A DNA stretch of 64,000 nt, from NCBI GenBank assembly GCA_002840685.1, contig PHBU01000010.1:1-64000 (forward strand), read 5' to 3'. Both the position numbers and the translations under genes were made by a program. This document shows, one piece after another, positions 41,337 to 49,647 of the stretch. How positions within the stretch are numbered: position 1 is the first letter of the stretch; each line of letters starts with the position of its first letter. A model generated the notes under the pieces. That model was not told the origin of the DNA, searched no databases, and saw only the letters and a program-made list of their open reading frames with translations. The stretch is from Chloroflexi bacterium HGW-Chloroflexi-6. GTDB taxonomy: Bacteria > Chloroflexota > Anaerolineae > Anaerolineales > Villigracilaceae.

Positions 41337-42029
41337 CTATTTCAGGGCCATTTCCACGGCGGCCAGGGCATGGATGCTGGTCGTATCGAAGAGCGGCACG
41401 CGGCTGTCTTCATCTTTGACCAGCAGCCCGATCTCGGTGCAGCCCAGGATGATCCCCTCGGCGCCTTGCTGGATCAGATTTTCGATAATGCGTTGATATT
41501 CCAGCTTGGAAGCCGGGACGATCTTTCCCAGCACCAATTCCTCGTAAATCACATGGTGGACGATTGCGCGATCCGTTTCGTCGGGGATCAGCACTTCCAG
41601 CCCGTATTTTTCGGCCAGCCGCCCGCGATAAAAGTTCTCTTCCATGGTGAAACGCGTTCCAAGCAGCCCAACCTTGCGCAGCCCGCGCGCCTTGATCGCC
41701 TTGGCCGCGGCATCGGCGATGTGCAGCAATGGGATGTCGATGCTGGCCTGCACCTGCTCGGCCATTTTGTGCATGGTATTGGTGCAGATTAAAAGAAAAT
41801 CTGCACCGCCGGCCTGCACCTGGCGCGCTACGTCGATCATCGCCTGTGTGGCCTCATCCCAGCGGCTTTCACGCTGCAACACTTCGATCTCGGCAAAATC
41901 AACCGATACCAGCACACATTTGGCGGAATGCAACCCACCCAAACGGGCCTTCACGCCTTCATTGACCAGTCGGTAATATTCCAGTGACGATTCCCAGCTC
42001 ATTCCGGCGATCATGCCAATTGTTTTCAT
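41337..42029 (-). CDS. aspartate/glutamate racemase family protein
   Basis: About 230 residues from the ATG at 42029, preceded by TAGGAGC. It begins MKTIGMIAGMSWESSLEYYRLVNEG, the typical start of aspartate racemases. The two catalytic cysteines of PLP-independent racemases are present in ICTNTMH (near residue 81) and LGCTEIGLL (near residue 190). It likely interconverts L- and D-aspartate or a related acid. It lies 15 bp upstream of the thioesterase on the same strand. Confidence 0.92.
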   Translation of the reverse strand: MKTIGMIAGMSWESSLEYYRLVNEGVKARLGGLHSAKCVLVSVDFAEIEVLQRESRWDEATQAMIDVARQVQAGGADFLLICTNTMHKMAEQVQASIDIPLLHIADAAAKAIKARGLRKVGLLGTRFTMEENFYRGRLAEKYGLEVLIPDETDRAIVHHVIYEELVLGKIVPASKLEYQRIIENLIQQGAEGIILGCTEIGLLVKDEDSRVPLFDTTSIHALAAVEMALK

Positions 42030-42063
42030 CTTTGCTCCTATCTTGGCGTGCGAGTTTCTCGCG

Positions 42064-43023
42064 TTACTCGATTGTGGTGATGATGGTATTTCGCGCACCC
42101 GCAGCTTTTAACGCGGATGCGACGGACTCGGCTTTTTCGGGCTGAACCAGCGCGATCATATTGCCCCCGCGCCCGCCACCGCTTAATTTAGCTCCGTTGG
42201 CACCGGCAGCTTTGGCCGCCAAAACCAGCCGATCGAGCTCTGGCGAGGAAACGGTCATTTCTTGCAATAGGGCGTGATTGGCATCCATCAGCGGCCCCAG
42301 GCTGGCAATTTCCCCGCTTTCGACGGCTTCTTTTGCGGCGACCACAATTTTGCCTACTTTGTCGAACACTGCTTCCCAGCGGTGTTGATCCGCTTCCCAG
42401 AGTTTTCTCACATCCCCGACGGATTCCTTGGTCGGGGCGGCCTGGCCGGTATCCGCGATAACCAGCCTAAAGGGTCGGGCAACGCTGAAGATCTGGATAG
42501 GCTGTCCGCGCACGAAATAGACTGGTTTCGCGTAGGCAATAACTGTGTTGTCGATGCCCGAGGGTGTGCCGTGATGCAGTTTTTCGGTCTCGTAAGCCAG
42601 CTGGCTAACCTGCTCATCAGAAAGAGAGTGACCAAGGGCAGCCGCTAAGGCCCGGATCACGGCAACGCTAACCGCCGCGCCCGAACCCAGTCCGGAGGCA
42701 ACGGGGATTGTGGAGGTAATCGTGATTTTTAGCGCAGGGGGGTGGGAAATGCCGAGAAGTTGAAAAACGCTGCTGATAACGCTAGCCAGCGGATCGGGAG
42801 TCGGTTCCCTCAGCAAGTGGCTTAAGGGAGAAAAAAGCTGGATATCGGGAGCCTCCACCAGTATCGCATCGGCCCATTTTTCCCCAATCCGCTTGTCTGT
42901 TACCAAATCTGCTCGCGCAACCGCGTGGACTTGCAATACTGGCACAGCCAGCGCGGGGCGGCCATAAACCACGGCGTGCTCGCCAAACAGGATGATCTTG
43001 CCGGGCGCGGAAGCGGTTGCCAT
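42064..43023 (-). CDS. mvk: mevalonate kinase
   Basis: About 319 residues from the ATG at 43023 (MATASAPGKIILFGEHAVVYGRPALA), the GHMP-kinase opening. The ATP loop reads IPVASGLGSGAAVSVAVIRAL (about residues 98-118), and KLSGGGRGGNMIAL is the third GHMP motif. HHGTPSGIDNTV is specific to mevalonate kinase. It phosphorylates mevalonate, so this organism probably uses a mevalonate route for isoprenoids, unlike most bacteria. Its start overlaps the stop of the prenyltransferase gene, coupling the two. Confidence 0.92.
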   Translation of the reverse strand: MATASAPGKIILFGEHAVVYGRPALAVPVLQVHAVARADLVTDKRIGEKWADAILVEAPDIQLFSPLSHLLREPTPDPLASVISSVFQLLGISHPPALKITITSTIPVASGLGSGAAVSVAVIRALAAALGHSLSDEQVSQLAYETEKLHHGTPSGIDNTVIAYAKPVYFVRGQPIQIFSVARPFRLVIADTGQAAPTKESVGDVRKLWEADQHRWEAVFDKVGKIVVAAKEAVESGEIASLGPLMDANHALLQEMTVSSPELDRLVLAAKAAGANGAKLSGGGRGGNMIALVQPEKAESVASALKAAGARNTIITTIE

Positions 43024-43892
43024 TAGAAAATGTAGAATACCGCCAAAACAGCCAACCCCCACAGGGCGATTGAAACCTGCAAAGGGCGGTCGGCCAGGAC
43101 AACATCTTCAGGCGCGCCCCCGGTTTCTTTCACCTGTAACAGATACTGATAGCGCAGAATGCTGTACATGATGAAGGGAATGGTCAGCATCATGGCATGG
43201 TTGTCGGGCAGGTTAGGCGCAGAAAAAGTGTACAGGCTGTACGTGATGATGGTTGAACCGGAAGCCAGCGTGATGAGCTGGTCGAGAAAATTAATCGTGT
43301 AGCCGTCGAGTACTTTGCGCTGGGCGTTGGGCCCGCCTGCCAATTCGGCCAGTTCGGCACGCCGTTTGCCGGTGCCCATCAGCAGGGCCAGGAAGATGGT
43401 GAAAAGGTAGATCCAGGGTGAAAAGCGCTGCACATCGATCAGGGTCACGCCCGCCGCCACGCGCAGCACGTAAAATGAAGCCAGCACAATGATGTCGAGC
43501 AGGGCAATGTGTTTGACCCATTTGGAATAGAACAGGTTGCCGACAAAATAAATGCCGGTCACGGCGGCGAAGGCCGGTGAAAGCAAGTAAGCCAGCGGAA
43601 AGGCCACAACCAGAATGGCGATCGCGACTCCCCAGGCCATCGGCAGCGGCAGTTTGCCGGCCGCGATGGGGCGATTGCGTTTGGTCGGGTGTTTGCGGTC
43701 CGATTCGACATCCGCGATATCGTTGATGATGTAAACCACGCTGACGATCAGGCTGAAGAGCAGCACACCAGCCAGGGTGTGCAGGATGGCCTCCAGGTTG
43801 GTCAGTTTGCGATCGAAGACCAGGGCGGCCAATAGAAAGACGCTTTTTGCCCATTGTTTGGGGCGCATGGTTTTGAGCAGAGCTTTTAACAT
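43023..43892 (-). CDS. UbiA-family prenyltransferase, decaprenyl-phosphate phosphoribosyltransferase-like
   Basis: A 289-residue protein with about eight membrane helices. The first Asp-rich site is NDIADVESDRKHPTKRNRPIAAGKL, and KRRAELAEL follows in the middle; this KRRxEL pattern and TMRPKQWAKSVFLLAALVF at the start are typical of decaprenyl-phosphate phosphoribosyltransferases (Rv3806c-like), which start decaprenyl-phosphoryl-arabinose synthesis. Other UbiA functions cannot be excluded. A TAAAAT box 6 bases before the ATG predicts a leaderless mRNA. Confidence 0.85.
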   Translation of the reverse strand: MLKALLKTMRPKQWAKSVFLLAALVFDRKLTNLEAILHTLAGVLLFSLIVSVVYIINDIADVESDRKHPTKRNRPIAAGKLPLPMAWGVAIAILVVAFPLAYLLSPAFAAVTGIYFVGNLFYSKWVKHIALLDIIVLASFYVLRVAAGVTLIDVQRFSPWIYLFTIFLALLMGTGKRRAELAELAGGPNAQRKVLDGYTINFLDQLITLASGSTIITYSLYTFSAPNLPDNHAMMLTIPFIMYSILRYQYLLQVKETGGAPEDVVLADRPLQVSIALWGLAVLAVFYIF

Positions 43893-43898
43893 GCCGTT

Positions 43899-43946
43899 AT
43901 TTTACTTGACGCGCGCCTGAATCGGGGATTGCGAATGGGGTACAAT
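43899..43946. promoter_or_regulatory. back-to-back leaderless promoters
   Basis: Minus-strand TAAAAT (43899-43904) and plus-strand TACAAT (43941-43946) each lie exactly 6 bases from an ATG, at 43892 and 43953. Neither gene has a Shine-Dalgarno. The two promoters share only about 36 bp, so their polymerase sites overlap. Confidence 0.6.
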
Positions 43947-43952
43947 TCTCCC

Positions 43953-44795
43953 ATGCTTAAGATACGACTGGATCTTTTACTGATGGAACGCGGCCTGGCT
44001 GAAAGCCGCGCCAAAGCCCAGGCCATCATCATGGCCGGGCAGGTGCGCGTTAACGGCCAACTGGTGGACAAAGCCTCGGCCAGTTTTCTGCCCGATGTGC
44101 AGGTGGATGTGGACTCCGGTCCGCGCTTTGTCTCGCGCGGCGGCGAAAAGCTGCTCGGCGCGCTGGAGACTTTTGCCGTTGACCCGGGCGGGTTGTTCTG
44201 CGTCGATGTCGGCGCTTCGACCGGCGGATTCAGCGACTGCCTGCTCCAGCACGGGGCAGCCAAGATCTATACCATCGATGTTGGCAAAGGCATCCTGCAC
44301 TGGAAAATCCGCTCTGACCCGCGCGTGATCGTCATGGAAGAGACCAACGCTCGTTTCGTCGAATCGCTGCCAGAGCCGGTGCAGTTGGTGGTTTGCGATG
44401 CCTCGTTTATTTCGCTGAAAACCCTTTTGCCGGTGATGAAGAAATGGCTGACCCCCGAAAAATCTCTCCGCCCGCTTTCGCAGAAAATGGGAGATGCCGA
44501 AGGGGAGCTGATCACTCTTATCAAGCCCCAGTTCGAAGCCGGGCGCAAGGAATCGGCCAAACACAAGGGCGTCATCCGCGACCCTGAGATTCATGCCCGC
44601 ATTCTGCTCGATATTTTGCAATTTGCGCTGGATAACGGTTATGGTGTGCGCGGGCTGGCAAAATCGTCTTTATTGGGGCCAAAAGGGAACGTTGAGTTTT
44701 TGGCCTGGCTGGATTTAAATCAAGCCACCAGCGTAGAGATACCCACCCTGGTGGCTCAAGTTTTGGGAAGTCCGCAGCCTGAAAAAGCGGAATAA
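43953..44795 (+). CDS. tlyA: TlyA-family rRNA 2'-O-methyltransferase
   Basis: About 280 residues from the ATG at 43953. An N-terminal S4 RNA-binding domain (residues about 3-62: RLDLLLMERGLAESRAKAQAIIMAGQVRVNG) precedes an FtsJ-like Rossmann domain with VDVGASTGGFSDCLLQHGA (SAM site), VVCDASFISL and TLIKPQFEAGR. TlyA methylates the 2'-O of cytidines in 16S and/or 23S rRNA and affects capreomycin sensitivity in mycobacteria. A loop TPEKSLRPLSQKMGDAE before the LIKPQFE motif is longer than usual. Transcript is predicted leaderless. Confidence 0.93.
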   Translation: MLKIRLDLLLMERGLAESRAKAQAIIMAGQVRVNGQLVDKASASFLPDVQVDVDSGPRFVSRGGEKLLGALETFAVDPGGLFCVDVGASTGGFSDCLLQHGAAKIYTIDVGKGILHWKIRSDPRVIVMEETNARFVESLPEPVQLVVCDASFISLKTLLPVMKKWLTPEKSLRPLSQKMGDAEGELITLIKPQFEAGRKESAKHKGVIRDPEIHARILLDILQFALDNGYGVRGLAKSSLLGPKGNVEFLAWLDLNQATSVEIPTLVAQVLGSPQPEKAE

Positions 44796-44805
44796 TAAGC
44801 GATTG

Positions 44806-45771
44806 CTAGACCGGTTCTTCCGGCTCGGTTACCTGCAGGCGGGATTCGGCCAGAATTTCCTCGATGCTCATATCTTTGCGCGATTTGCGCGCTGGATGGT
44901 AGTGGACATGCACCCGGCGCACGTTGGGGATGATCTTGCAAAGCAGGAATTCGACTTTGTTTGAAATTTCATCCCCTTCCAACACGGTCATGTTGCCATC
45001 GACGCCGATCGTTAAATTGACCACGATATGTGGCCCAAAGCGATGGGCTTGCATCTCTTCGATTTGTTTGACGCCGGGCATATCCAGCAAAACTTCTGCG
45101 ATCTGCACGGCCAGCTGTTTGCTGGGCACCGCATCCATCAGCTCAACGGAAGACTCGCGTAAAATGTAAATCCCTGTCCGCAGGATGAGCAGCGCCACCA
45201 GCGCCCCGGCCAGCGGATCAACCCAGGGCAGGCCGCGCTGACCGAGAAAAATTCCCAGCGAGGCCGCCGAAGCCGAAAAAAGATCGTTGCGATGATCGTA
45301 GGCCATCGCCTGCACCACCGGGTTGCCGGTTTCACGCCCCAGGCCCCCGACAAAATTCGTCATGAATATCTTGAGCAAAACGGTGAAAAGCGCCACCCAC
45401 AAGGCTATCGGGGTCGCGCCCTGGTAACTGTTCATTCCTCCTGAGAACAGGTCCCAGATTTTGTCGATCGCATCCCAGAAAACGGCCACGGCGGTGGCGA
45501 CGACGAACGAGCCAACCACGACCGAGGCGATGCTTTCCAATTGGCGATGACCGTAGGGGTGTTCGTTGTCGGCGGGCTTGTTTGCCAGGCGCACAAATAC
45601 GCTGGCCACCACATAATAAGCCACGTCGGATGTTGAGTTGATGCCCTCGGCCAGCAGGGCCGGGCTATGTCCGGCTATCCCCACCCCTGTCTTGAGCGCA
45701 GCCAGAAAAATATTGGTTCCCAGCCCGAGGTTAACGGCCAGCAGGCTTTTTTTATCGCGTTGATGGGTCAT
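44806..45771 (-). CDS. cation diffusion facilitator transporter
   Basis: About 321 residues from the ATG at 45771. Six membrane helices with metal-site residues in NSTSDVAYY and DHRNDLFSA, the family signature EHPYGHRQLES, and a C-terminal cytoplasmic domain of about 95 residues (VLLDMPGVKQIEEMQAHRFGPHIVVNLTIGVDG) that binds metal and dimerises. It exports divalent metals such as Zn2+ or Fe2+ in exchange for protons. It converges on tlyA with only 10 bp between stops. Confidence 0.94.
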   Translation of the reverse strand: MTHQRDKKSLLAVNLGLGTNIFLAALKTGVGIAGHSPALLAEGINSTSDVAYYVVASVFVRLANKPADNEHPYGHRQLESIASVVVGSFVVATAVAVFWDAIDKIWDLFSGGMNSYQGATPIALWVALFTVLLKIFMTNFVGGLGRETGNPVVQAMAYDHRNDLFSASAASLGIFLGQRGLPWVDPLAGALVALLILRTGIYILRESSVELMDAVPSKQLAVQIAEVLLDMPGVKQIEEMQAHRFGPHIVVNLTIGVDGNMTVLEGDEISNKVEFLLCKIIPNVRRVHVHYHPARKSRKDMSIEEILAESRLQVTEPEEPV

Positions 45772-45864
45772 GATTTTCTCGTTTGATAGGTATTTGTGCT
45801 CAGCTGGTTTGCAGACAGCAGACTGCAAGTATAATAGCCTCGCTTAATAAATGGAACAAAACTG

Positions 45865-46287
45865 ATGAATTGCCCAAAATGCGCCACCCAATTGGTTAAT
45901 AAATCCTATAAAGGGATGATGGATGTCGAATGCTGCCCCAACTGTCGCGGGATGTGGCTGGATTCCAACGAGCTCGATCGCCTGGAAGATGCCGCTTTCG
46001 ACCGGGATCACCTGAAAGGTTCGTTGGTTCACCATCAAACAGCCACCAACTCTCCCTGCCCGCACTGCGGCAAATCGCTGGTTGAGTTCCAGTATCGCCT
46101 TTACAACCTGAGACTGGATCTGTGCGCTGAAGAGAACCATGGTTTTTGGCTGGATGCCGGCGAAGACGAGCGGGTGCTCGAGATTATGCGCCGCCGCGCG
46201 GCCGAAATGAACCGCAAGCTTGAAGTCGAAACCGAGTGGCGCGCGACGCTCAAGCACATGCACGAAATTTTTAAACAAGACAAGTAA
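45865..46287 (+). CDS. TFIIB-type zinc-ribbon protein (zf-TFIIB)
   Basis: A 140-residue soluble protein with two zinc-ribbon-like modules. Module 1 reads MNCPKCATQL...DVECCPNCRGMWLDSNELDRLE and module 2 SPCPHCGKSL...LDLCAEENHGFWLDAGEDERVL. The CxxC pairs and the GxWLDxxEL signature identify the zf-TFIIB family, which has no defined biochemical role. TATAAT at 45830-45835 gives its promoter. A tiny frame (ATG at 45851, MEQN) ends with TGATG over the start and may aid initiation. It lies 32 bp before lepA. Confidence 0.85.
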   Translation: MNCPKCATQLVNKSYKGMMDVECCPNCRGMWLDSNELDRLEDAAFDRDHLKGSLVHHQTATNSPCPHCGKSLVEFQYRLYNLRLDLCAEENHGFWLDAGEDERVLEIMRRRAAEMNRKLEVETEWRATLKHMHEIFKQDK

Positions 46288-46319
46288 TTCCTTATCATTT
46301 CAATCGTTGAAAGAGAAGT

Positions 46320-48119
46320 ATGTCTGACTATATTCGAAATTTTTGTATCATCGCTCACGTTGACCACGGCAAATCGACCCTCGCAGACCGCCTGCTGCAG
46401 CTCACCGGCACGATCTCTGATCGTGACATGACTGCCCAGGTGCTCGATAGCATGGATCTGGAGCGCGAAAAAGGCGTTACCATCAAGGCCTCAGCGGTGC
46501 GCATGAAATACCGCGCCAAAGACGGCAAGGATTATGAACTGAACCTGATCGATACCCCCGGTCACGTCGATTTTGGCTACGAGGTCAGCCGCGCCCTGAA
46601 CGCCTGTGAAGGAGCCATTTTGGTGGTGGATGCCACCCAGGGGATCGAGGCTCAAACGCTGGCCAATCTCTACCAGGCGATCGATGCCAACCTTGAAATT
46701 ATCCCCGTTATCAACAAGATTGACCTGCCCTCGGCCCGTCCCGACGAAGTGGCCGAGGATGTGGCCGCCCTGATCGGCGGCGATGCGGCTGACGTGTTGC
46801 AGATCTCGGCCAAGGACGGCTTGAATGTCGAGCAGGTGCTCGAAGCGATCGTCGAGAAGGTCAGGCCGCCCAAAGGTCTGGACGACAAACCCCTGCGCGC
46901 GCTGGTTTTTGACTCGCACTATGATTCTTACAAAGGCGTCATCTGTTATGTGCGCGTCATCGAAGGTTCTGTCTCGGCCAATGACACCATCCGCATGATG
47001 GCGACCAAGGTGGATGTCAAGCCGATCGAAGTCGGGATCTTCGCTCCGGGGATGAAACCTGTCAGCGTCTTGAAGGCCGGGGAAGTCGGTTACGTGGCGA
47101 CCGGGTTGAAAACGGTCCACGATGCCCGCGTGGGAGATACCATCACCCGCGTCAGCGCCCCTGCGGCGGAACCGCTTCCGGGCTATTTCCATCCCAAGCC
47201 GATGGTTTTTGCCGGGGTTTACCCGGTCGATGCGGAAAATTACACCGATTTGCGCGATGCGCTCGAGAAACTGCAACTGAACGATGCTTCACTGACTTAT
47301 GCGCCCGAGACTTCGCAGGCGATTGGGTTTGGTTTCCGGGCCGGATTTTTGGGGCTGTTCCATATGGAGATCATTCAGGAGCGCATCGAGCGCGAGTATG
47401 ATCTGGATGTGCTGTTCACTGCGCCTTCGGTCGAGTACCAGGTGGTGACAACCAGCGGTGAGACGATTTTGGTTGATTCTCCGGCTGAATTGCCGGAGGA
47501 GGGCAAGGTCTCTGAAATCCGCGAGCCGTGGATGAACATCGAGATCATTACGCCGACCGATTATTACGGCACGATCATGGATCTTGTCACCAAACGGCGT
47601 GGCATTTTCAAGCAGCAGGAATATCCGGCTCCGCACCGGGTTCAGCTCGATTTTGAGATCCCGCTGGCCGAGTTGATCGTCAATTTTTTCGATGAGTTGA
47701 AATCGCGCACCAAGGGCTATGCCTCGCTCGATTATCAGTTTTTGGAATATCGGGTTGACGAACTGCAAAAGCTGGAGATTCTGGTGAATAACGACCCGAT
47801 CGATGCCCTGGCGGCGATCGTCCATAACAAGGATGCTTACCACAAGGGCCAGTTGCTGATCACCAAACTTAAGGATATCATCCCGCGCCAGATGTTCGAT
47901 GTGGCCATCCAGGCTTATTCGGGAGGACGGGTGATCAGCCGCGCCAATGTCAAGGCGCTGCGCAAGGATGTGCTCGCCAAGTGTTATGGCGGCGATATTA
48001 CCCGCAAGAAGAAACTGCTCGAGAAGCAGAAAAAAGGCAAACGTCGCTTGAAGATGGTTGGCAACGTCGAGATCCCGCAGGATGCGTTTATGGCAGTGCT
48101 GAAATTAAGCGATGAGTAA
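46320..48119 (+). CDS. lepA: elongation factor 4 (LepA)
   Basis: A 599-residue translational GTPase. G-domain motifs: [15 protein letters not shown] (P-loop), [12 protein letters not shown] and [12 protein letters not shown]. The LepA-specific C-terminal domain includes [27 protein letters not shown] and [24 protein letters not shown]. It back-translocates or remodels stalled ribosomes and is widely conserved. Length equals that of E. coli LepA. Preceded by the zinc-ribbon gene and followed by a palindromic repeat. Confidence 0.97.
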   Translation: MSDYIRNFCIIAHVDHGKSTLADRLLQLTGTISDRDMTAQVLDSMDLEREKGVTIKASAVRMKYRAKDGKDYELNLIDTPGHVDFGYEVSRALNACEGAILVVDATQGIEAQTLANLYQAIDANLEIIPVINKIDLPSARPDEVAEDVAALIGGDAADVLQISAKDGLNVEQVLEAIVEKVRPPKGLDDKPLRALVFDSHYDSYKGVICYVRVIEGSVSANDTIRMMATKVDVKPIEVGIFAPGMKPVSVLKAGEVGYVATGLKTVHDARVGDTITRVSAPAAEPLPGYFHPKPMVFAGVYPVDAENYTDLRDALEKLQLNDASLTYAPETSQAIGFGFRAGFLGLFHMEIIQERIEREYDLDVLFTAPSVEYQVVTTSGETILVDSPAELPEEGKVSEIREPWMNIEIITPTDYYGTIMDLVTKRRGIFKQQEYPAPHRVQLDFEIPLAELIVNFFDELKSRTKGYASLDYQFLEYRVDELQKLEILVNNDPIDALAAIVHNKDAYHKGQLLITKLKDIIPRQMFDVAIQAYSGGRVISRANVKALRKDVLAKCYGGDITRKKKLLEKQKKGKRRLKMVGNVEIPQDAFMAVLKLSDE

Positions 48120-48126
48120 GGATGAA

Positions 48127-48205
48127 TTTTCACGCCAAGGCGCAAAGTACGCAAAGAAAACCCAAAAGCTTTTTTAAGCTTGGCGTTCTTTGCGGTTTTG
48201 CGTAC
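48127..48205. repeat. CGCCAAG/CGCAAAG palindromic repeat, copy 1
   Basis: Starts TTTTCACGCCAAGGCGCAAAG and ends CTTGGCGTTCTTTGCGGTTTTGCG. Outer arms CGCCAAG/CTTGGCG and inner CGCAAAG/CTTTGCG units are arranged around an AAGCTTTTTTAAGCTT core. It follows lepA by 7 bp and is full length like copy 3. Confidence 0.75.
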
Positions 48206-48245
48206 CCATAGAGTATTGCGCAAATCGAAAAGTGCTTAACTTCAG

Positions 48246-48309
48246 GAGCGGCTTTCACGCCAAGACGCAAAGAGCGCAAAGAAAACCAAAAAACTTTTAA
48301 AACTTGGCG
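48246..48309. repeat. CGCCAAG/CGCAAAG palindromic repeat, copy 2 (3'-shortened)
   Basis: Begins GAGCGGCTTTCACGCCAAG and ends AAACTTGGCG just 13 bp before the GxxExxY gene. Over these 64 bp it matches copy 3 at all but a few positions, but lacks the last CTTTGCG part. TTGCGCAAATC precedes both copy 2 (48217-48227) and copy 3 (48711-48721). Confidence 0.75.
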
Positions 48310-48322
48310 AGAGAATTAAGGT

Positions 48323-48706
48323 ATGACTGAAAATGAAGTAGCCAAAATCGTTGTCGACGCTGCTTATCAAATCCATGTAAAAATGGGGCCGGGTTTGCTT
48401 GAGTCTGCCTATGAAATGGTTTTGGATCATGAATTACGCAAACGCGGTTTGCGTGTTGAGCGGCAGGTGGCTGTTTCGGTAATTTATGATGATTTGGTTG
48501 TCAACGATGCTTTTCGCGCGGATTTGATTGTCGAAGATTTGGTAATCGTTGAAATTAAGTCAGTCGAGCAGATTCACCCTGTTCATCCCAAGCAATTGCT
48601 GACCTACCTGCGATTGACGGGTAAACGATTGGGTTTGCTCATCAACTTCAACACACGCCTGATCCGGGAGGGCATTACCCGGGTTGCCAATGGCTTGCCG
48701 GATTAA
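48323..48706 (+). CDS. GxxExxY protein (PD-(D/E)XK nuclease-like)
   Basis: A 127-residue protein with the name-giving motif GPGLLESAYE near residues 24-33. Further motifs fit the PD-(D/E)XK nuclease superfamily: DLVVNDAFRADLIVEDLVIVEIKSVEQI, with Asp and ExK as the likely metal-binding site, and HPKQLLTYLRLTGKRLGLLINFN. The family (TIGR04256) is scattered among bacteria and has no proven function. It begins 13 bp after one palindromic repeat and ends 20 bp before another of the same family, which suggests that gene and repeats are linked. No Shine-Dalgarno stands out beyond AAGG at 48318-48321. Confidence 0.9.
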   Translation: MTENEVAKIVVDAAYQIHVKMGPGLLESAYEMVLDHELRKRGLRVERQVAVSVIYDDLVVNDAFRADLIVEDLVIVEIKSVEQIHPVHPKQLLTYLRLTGKRLGLLINFNTRLIREGITRVANGLPD

Positions 48707-48726
48707 ATTTTTGCGCAAATCATCAA

Positions 48727-48808
48727 GAGCGGTTTTCACGCCAAGACGCAAAGAGCGCAAAGAAAACCAAAAAGCTTTTTAAACTTGGCGTCCTTTGCGG
48801 CTTTGCGC
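48727..48808. repeat. CGCCAAG/CGCAAAG palindromic repeat, copy 3
   Basis: Begins GAGCGGTTTTCACGCCAAG and ends CTTGGCGTCCTTTGCGGCTTTGCG. It is a direct repeat of copy 2, about 480 bp further on, and has the full right arm seen in copy 1. It lies between the GxxExxY gene and rlmB. Confidence 0.75.
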
Positions 48809-48829
48809 GAGATAGGGTTTTAGAAAACT

Positions 48830-49570
48830 ATGAAAGAACTAATTTACGGACGGAATGCGGTTTACGAGACTTTGCGCGCCAAACGGCGGCATGTTTTCGG
48901 GTTGGAAATTGCCGAAGGGGCGCAGGAAAAAGGCCGCCTGCAGGATATTTTGAACATGGCGGCCCAGCGCAAGATCCCGGTGCGGCGCTCGCCGCGGATT
49001 TATCTGGACAAGGTCAATGCCAATCACCAGGGTGTCTTGCTCGAAGCCTCGATCTACCCGTATCGCGAGTTGACCGATATTCTGGAACTGGCCGAGAAGC
49101 GCGACGAACCGTTGTTCGTGCTCCTGCTCGATACGCTCAACGACCCGCAGAATTTTGGCAGCCTGCTGCGCACTGCCGAGATCGTTGGGGCGCACGGGGT
49201 CATCATTCCGCTGCGCCAGACGGTGACGGTTACCCCGGCAGTGGTCAATGCTTCAGCGGGGGCCAGCGAGCATTTGCTGGTGGCCCAGGCCAACCTGCAC
49301 CAGGCGATCGAAGAGCTCAAAAAAGCCGGGGCCTGGGTTGTCGGTCTCGAAGGCGGCGACCAATCAACGGCTGCGGAGCAGGTCCGGCTGGATGGCGCTT
49401 TGGGGCTGGTGGTTGGCTCAGAGGCGGAGGGCATGCGTCCGCTGGTGGCAAAGTCCTGTGACATCCTGATGAAATTACCGATGCGCGGTCAGATCGAGTC
49501 GCTGAATGCAGCCGTGGCCGGGTCGGTGGCCTTATACATGGCCTTGATGGCCAGACAGAAAGCGAAGTAA
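48830..49570 (+). CDS. rlmB: 23S rRNA (guanosine-2251-2'-O)-methyltransferase RlmB-like
   Basis: A 246-residue SPOUT methyltransferase. An N-terminal substrate-binding domain (MKELIYGRNAVYETLRAKRR) precedes the knotted catalytic domain with motif 1 LNDPQNFGSLLRTAEIVGAHG, motif 2 LVVGSEAEGMRPLV and motif 3 LPMRGQIESLNAAVAGSVALY. RlmB methylates G2251 in the peptidyl-transferase P-loop; close TrmH-family relatives act on tRNA or other rRNA sites, so the exact base is inferred. A repeat lies on either side. Confidence 0.9.
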   Translation: MKELIYGRNAVYETLRAKRRHVFGLEIAEGAQEKGRLQDILNMAAQRKIPVRRSPRIYLDKVNANHQGVLLEASIYPYRELTDILELAEKRDEPLFVLLLDTLNDPQNFGSLLRTAEIVGAHGVIIPLRQTVTVTPAVVNASAGASEHLLVAQANLHQAIEELKKAGAWVVGLEGGDQSTAAEQVRLDGALGLVVGSEAEGMRPLVAKSCDILMKLPMRGQIESLNAAVAGSVALYMALMARQKAK

Positions 49571-49578
49571 CCGAAAAC

Positions 49579-49629
49579 GGAGTCCAAAATCTCCCGATTT
49601 TGGTCAAAAGTCTGGAGACTTTTGACTCC
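49579..49629. repeat. double-hairpin palindromic repeat, intergenic copy
   Basis: 51 bp from GGAGTC to GACTCC. Hairpin 1 is CCAAAATC (49584-49591) with GATTTTGG (49596-49603). Hairpin 2 is a perfect 11-bp stem, GTCAAAAGTCT (49603-49613) with AGACTTTTGAC (49616-49626). It is the clean relative of the in-frame copy at 8664-8722. It separates rlmB from the GH1 gene. Confidence 0.8.
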
Positions 49630-49647
49630 GGAAAAGAGGAAAGCATC

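Noticed and set aside
45851..45867. Four-codon upstream ORF (MEQN) before the zinc-ribbon gene as a real leader peptide
   Set aside because: Too short to judge; mentioned only as possible aid to initiation.
48127..48808. Three similar repeats considered as a CRISPR array
   Set aside because: Repeats are 60-80 bp palindromes, unevenly spaced, with a whole gene between two of them and no cas genes; they are interspersed palindromes.
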